From Clostridiaceae bacterium (GTDB lineage Bacteria; Bacillota; Clostridia; Peptostreptococcales; Natronincolaceae): a stretch of 64,000 nucleotides of DNA. The notes beneath the pieces are model-generated. The model ran no database searches, was not told where the DNA came from, and worked only from the letters and a program-made list of their open reading frames with translations. The stretch spans positions 453,988-517,987 of the forward strand of contig JAHDLO010000015.1 of assembly GCA_018432235.1 (NCBI GenBank). Direction: 5' to 3'. Below, one piece after another: positions 61,889-64,000 of the stretch. Positions within the stretch are counted from its first letter, which is position 1. Every line of letters starts with the position of its first letter. The position numbers and the translations under genes are program-made.

Positions 61889-62242
61889 TTAGCATCTCTT
61901 TATAAGTATTCCCTTCATTGTTTCCGTGTTATTGTGGAAATGATATACCTTTCCCTTTTCCTCTTCTGTACAGCCTATAAGTATCTTAATTTCAGAATCC
62001 CTTTTAAATAAGTCTATAGTGCAGATAATACCATCCACCTGCTGTCTCTCATCTGTCCCTCTCCATATATCGATTCCACCACCGTCCATGGCTGTGGTGT
62101 TCTTAAGATATCCGTAATCAACCTCATAAAGTAGGCTCGGATATTTAGGATGCCTGGAGCCCTTACTCCTATCTATGATAATTTCAGAGCTTTCCACTAG
62201 CTTATCCAGCAGCTTCCAAAATTCTTCTGAGCTATAATTCAT
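61889..62242 (-). CDS. inorganic pyrophosphatase-like protein (catalytic residue lost)
   Basis: 117 residues aligning with the core of class I PPase: KYPSLLYEVDYGYLKNTTAMDGGGIDIW and ICTIDLFKRDSEIKIL. In class I PPase the DGDPxD motif holds three Asp; here it reads DGGGID, so the central Asp (Asp67 of the E. coli enzyme) is Gly. The N- and C-terminal parts of the usual 170-180 residues are short. Probably not a standard pyrophosphatase. AAGGTGGGG before ATG. Confidence 0.78.
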   Translation of the reverse strand: MNYSSEEFWKLLDKLVESSEIIIDRSKGSRHPKYPSLLYEVDYGYLKNTTAMDGGGIDIWRGTDERQQVDGIICTIDLFKRDSEIKILIGCTEEEKGKVYHFHNNTETMKGILIKRC

Positions 62243-62319
62243 TTTGTATCCCCACCTTTTATTTAAATCCAGTCTTTTTGTTGCTATTACATCTGTATCA
62301 GCTTAAATCTGTTATCCTA

Positions 62320-63030
62320 TCAGGATTTTTGAAAACAGATTATAAAGGAACCATTCTTCTTTACTAAAGGCTCCATAGTCGCATATATTAGTCTTAAATC
62401 GCTTCCTTTTGCTGCCATAACTATATCCTCTATATCATGGCCCTGTAACTGAAACTCTTCAGTGAATTTTTCTCCAGTTGTTTTCTCAAGAATATTTAAA
62501 GCCACATTAACCCTCGAACCCTGACCGCTATTTTCCCACCTGAAGGAATATGCATCTGATCCATAATTAAAGGTCTGTCCTATCATTCTGTTTGCCTTAG
62601 CTCTAGTTCCCCCGTCACAGATAAAAATGCCACCATCATTGAGATGTGCTGCAATATTAATTAAAATGTTACTCATATCCTCGTCATGAAGTACGTGTCC
62701 GAAAGAATCAAAGGAAATAATTAAATCATACCTTTTGCCTAAATCAAAATTTCTCATATCTGCATTAGCTACCTTTAAACCCTTTGAAAGGGCTTGTTCT
62801 AGCATTTCTGAGCTATTGTCTATCCCCTCAACATTGCTGTAGCCCTTCTCTATTAGTAGCTTCATTAATATTCCGGTGCCGCAGCTTATGTCCAACATAC
62901 TGCCTATCTCCATGTTAAACTTCTCCTGCATAAGCTTTATTAGCTTTAAATAGTCCTTATGCATTTCCGGTGCTGTGTCCATGATATACTTATCATAGAA
63001 TTTCGAGAAAATTTCATATGCCTTGCTCAT
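62320..63030 (-). CDS. class I SAM-dependent methyltransferase
   Basis: 236 residues. SAM motif I is MLDISCGTGILMKLL, the acidic loop GIDNS, then FDSFGHVLHDEDM. UbiE/type-11 family, small-molecule substrates. AAGGAGGG before ATG. 39 bp from the MBL gene. Confidence 0.87.
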   Translation of the reverse strand: MSKAYEIFSKFYDKYIMDTAPEMHKDYLKLIKLMQEKFNMEIGSMLDISCGTGILMKLLIEKGYSNVEGIDNSSEMLEQALSKGLKVANADMRNFDLGKRYDLIISFDSFGHVLHDEDMSNILINIAAHLNDGGIFICDGGTRAKANRMIGQTFNYGSDAYSFRWENSGQGSRVNVALNILEKTTGEKFTEEFQLQGHDIEDIVMAAKGSDLRLIYATMEPLVKKNGSFIICFQKS

Positions 63031-63069
63031 TTTTTAGCCCTCCTTATAATTGCTTATAGCTTCAAATGC

Positions 63070-63783
63070 TTAATTATTAGTTTCAAGATCAATATCCAAC
63101 AAGTCCTCAATGTATTTTCCTATATCATTTTTAAGAACCATACCATGCCCGGTACACAAATAATCAATCTCCAGACTAGATATAAATCTTAAGCCTTGAA
63201 AGTACTCGTCTAATTTATATTCACTATAAGCGTTTTCTGTCTGTACTAGCTCCTTAACAAAGCTGAGGGATTTTTCCCTTATTTCAGTCCATTCGCCCAC
63301 AATATACTGGCCCTCTGTCTCCTCTCCAAAAAAACAATGTAAATCGCCTGCGAATAGAGCTTTATGATAATTAGAATAGAGTACTATTGAGCCTGGCGTG
63401 TGATGTCCAACCCACTTATAGGGGACACCCTTAATAGTACCCATGTCAGTGTTAAGCTGTACTACAGCCTTCTGTTCTTTAGAACCCAATAATTGAAGGT
63501 CACTGCTATGGATAAATATCTCTGCATCACGAAATATACTAATACAGCCTGCATGATCCCAATGGCCATGGGTCAGTATGATGGTTGATATATCTTCCTT
63601 ATCTATTCCAATATTGTCTAAGGCCATAATTAGCTCCTGGCTTTGAATAGCCTTACCAGTATCAACCAGAATATTTTCTTTATCAAGACATACAAGATAA
63701 CAATTGTTATAGGATTTCCATGTAGTATCCCATATGGCTATTACATAGAGACCCTCCTGTATTTTTTCGACGATTGATTTCAT
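63070..63783 (-). CDS. MBL-fold metallo-hydrolase
   Basis: 237 residues. The zinc motif is LTHGHWDHAG; further ligands are HHTPGS, AGDLHCF and CTGHGM, as in glyoxalase-II-like MBL proteins. AGGAGG before ATG. First gene of the array on the right side; the 150 bp upstream hold hairpins but no evident promoter. Confidence 0.9.
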   Translation of the reverse strand: MKSIVEKIQEGLYVIAIWDTTWKSYNNCYLVCLDKENILVDTGKAIQSQELIMALDNIGIDKEDISTIILTHGHWDHAGCISIFRDAEIFIHSSDLQLLGSKEQKAVVQLNTDMGTIKGVPYKWVGHHTPGSIVLYSNYHKALFAGDLHCFFGEETEGQYIVGEWTEIREKSLSFVKELVQTENAYSEYKLDEYFQGLRFISSLEIDYLCTGHGMVLKNDIGKYIEDLLDIDLETNN

Positions 63784-63872
63784 TAAAATAAACCTCCTGA
63801 TTTACTTTATATAGTTGGGGTAGATAGTGTGGACTGGAGGTAATTATTTAATTTTTTCTATGAATATTCCGT

Positions 63873-63915
63873 TGCGATGAAATCGCAGTTCCGGACAAGT
63901 GGAAATCACCTGTCC
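63873..63915. repeat. two adjacent hairpins
   Basis: TGCGAT-GAA-ATCGCA (63873-63887) and GGACAAGTG-GAAAT-CACCTGTCC (63893-63915, one G-U) stand next to each other, 6 bp apart. Neither has a T-run. They lie between the MBL gene and the partial gene end. Paired hairpins of this kind recall REP elements, but nothing proves it. Confidence 0.4.
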
Positions 63916-63937
63916 AGAACAGGAAATCATCTATCTC

Positions 63938-64000
63938 TTACTCACTAAGTGACTTGTCTAGCCCATACACCTCACGCATGGATATGTCTTTTGATGGATC
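63938..64000 (-). CDS. C-terminal end of an unidentified protein (partial)
   Basis: The minus strand is open from base 64000 to a TAA at 63938 (about 20 codons: DPSKDISMREVYGLDKSLSE). The other two frames on this strand stop sooner. The protein is not recognised and its start lies outside the window. Confidence 0.35.
   Translation of the reverse strand, partial: DPSKDISMREVYGLDKSLSE

Noticed and set aside
28158..63783. Integron cassette array
   Set aside because: The one-directional small genes suggest it, but no integrase gene and no repeated attC-like GTTRRRY/RYYYAAC sites were found between the genes by eye.
1..64000. CRISPR array, rRNA or tRNA genes
   Set aside because: No regularly spaced direct repeats, no rRNA-like stretch and no tRNA cloverleaf was noticed on either strand; a dedicated tool run would settle it.

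Overview
The window looks like a chromosome segment of a low-GC, endospore-forming member of the Clostridia. Support comes from the AT-rich codon use, strong AGGAGG-type ribosome binding sites with many GTG/TTG starts, a ferredoxin-dependent 2-oxoacid oxidoreductase, CotF-like spore coat genes, a GerMN-like lipoprotein, and the cmk-ispH-rpsA gene order. A relative of Alkaliphilus/Natronincola is possible, but sequence reading alone cannot fix the genus. Almost every gene lies on the minus strand; only four plus-strand genes are credible.

Left part (1-15.5 kb), mostly core metabolism. A minus-strand operon runs phosphatase, FAD protein, membrane protein, aroH, cmk, ispH, rpsA; rpsA leaves the window at base 1. 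Next comes a four-subunit 2-oxoacid:ferredoxin oxidoreductase operon ending in an RpiR-type regulator and a clear terminator. Then surE, a plus-strand protein with an RNase HII-like first motif, a carboxyltransferase (OadA/PycB type) without biotin domain, an MnmM-type methyltransferase, rluB, and two small spore-coat-like genes.

Middle (15.5-28 kb). A complete sugar module reads lacI, then periplasmic-type binding protein, double ATPase, permease, aldo/keto reductase, FGGY kinase, DeoC aldolase, VOC protein. lacI has a near-perfect sigma-A promoter with a LacI-type operator just downstream. The structural operon is preceded by a 26-bp perfect palindrome that is almost certainly the main operator. 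After this come an SLC13/TrkA-C transporter, an aspartate kinase with a large terminator, and plus-strand yajQ with promoter and terminator.

Right part (28-63.8 kb). About 50 short genes, all on the minus strand, form an unusual accessory array: 16 GNAT acetyltransferases, three Nudix hydrolases, a MazG-type hydrolase, two HAD phosphatases, two P-loop kinases, two SAM methyltransferases, a Fos-like VOC protein, an aminoglycoside-phosphotransferase-like protein, a nucleotidyltransferase, an MGMT-family protein, a second DNA sliding clamp, an ATP-grasp ligase, a degenerate pyrophosphatase-like protein, lipoproteins and tiny membrane proteins. Nearly all have their own ribosome binding site, and few terminators separate them. 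No integrase, transposase or repeated attC-like site was seen inside. The content suggests modification of small molecules (detoxification, antibiotic tolerance, nucleotide housecleaning), but no single pathway is evident. Short GTGTC-type inverted repeats at 14.5 kb and 51 kb, and hairpins at 63.9 kb beside a partial gene end, are the only hints of mobile sequence.
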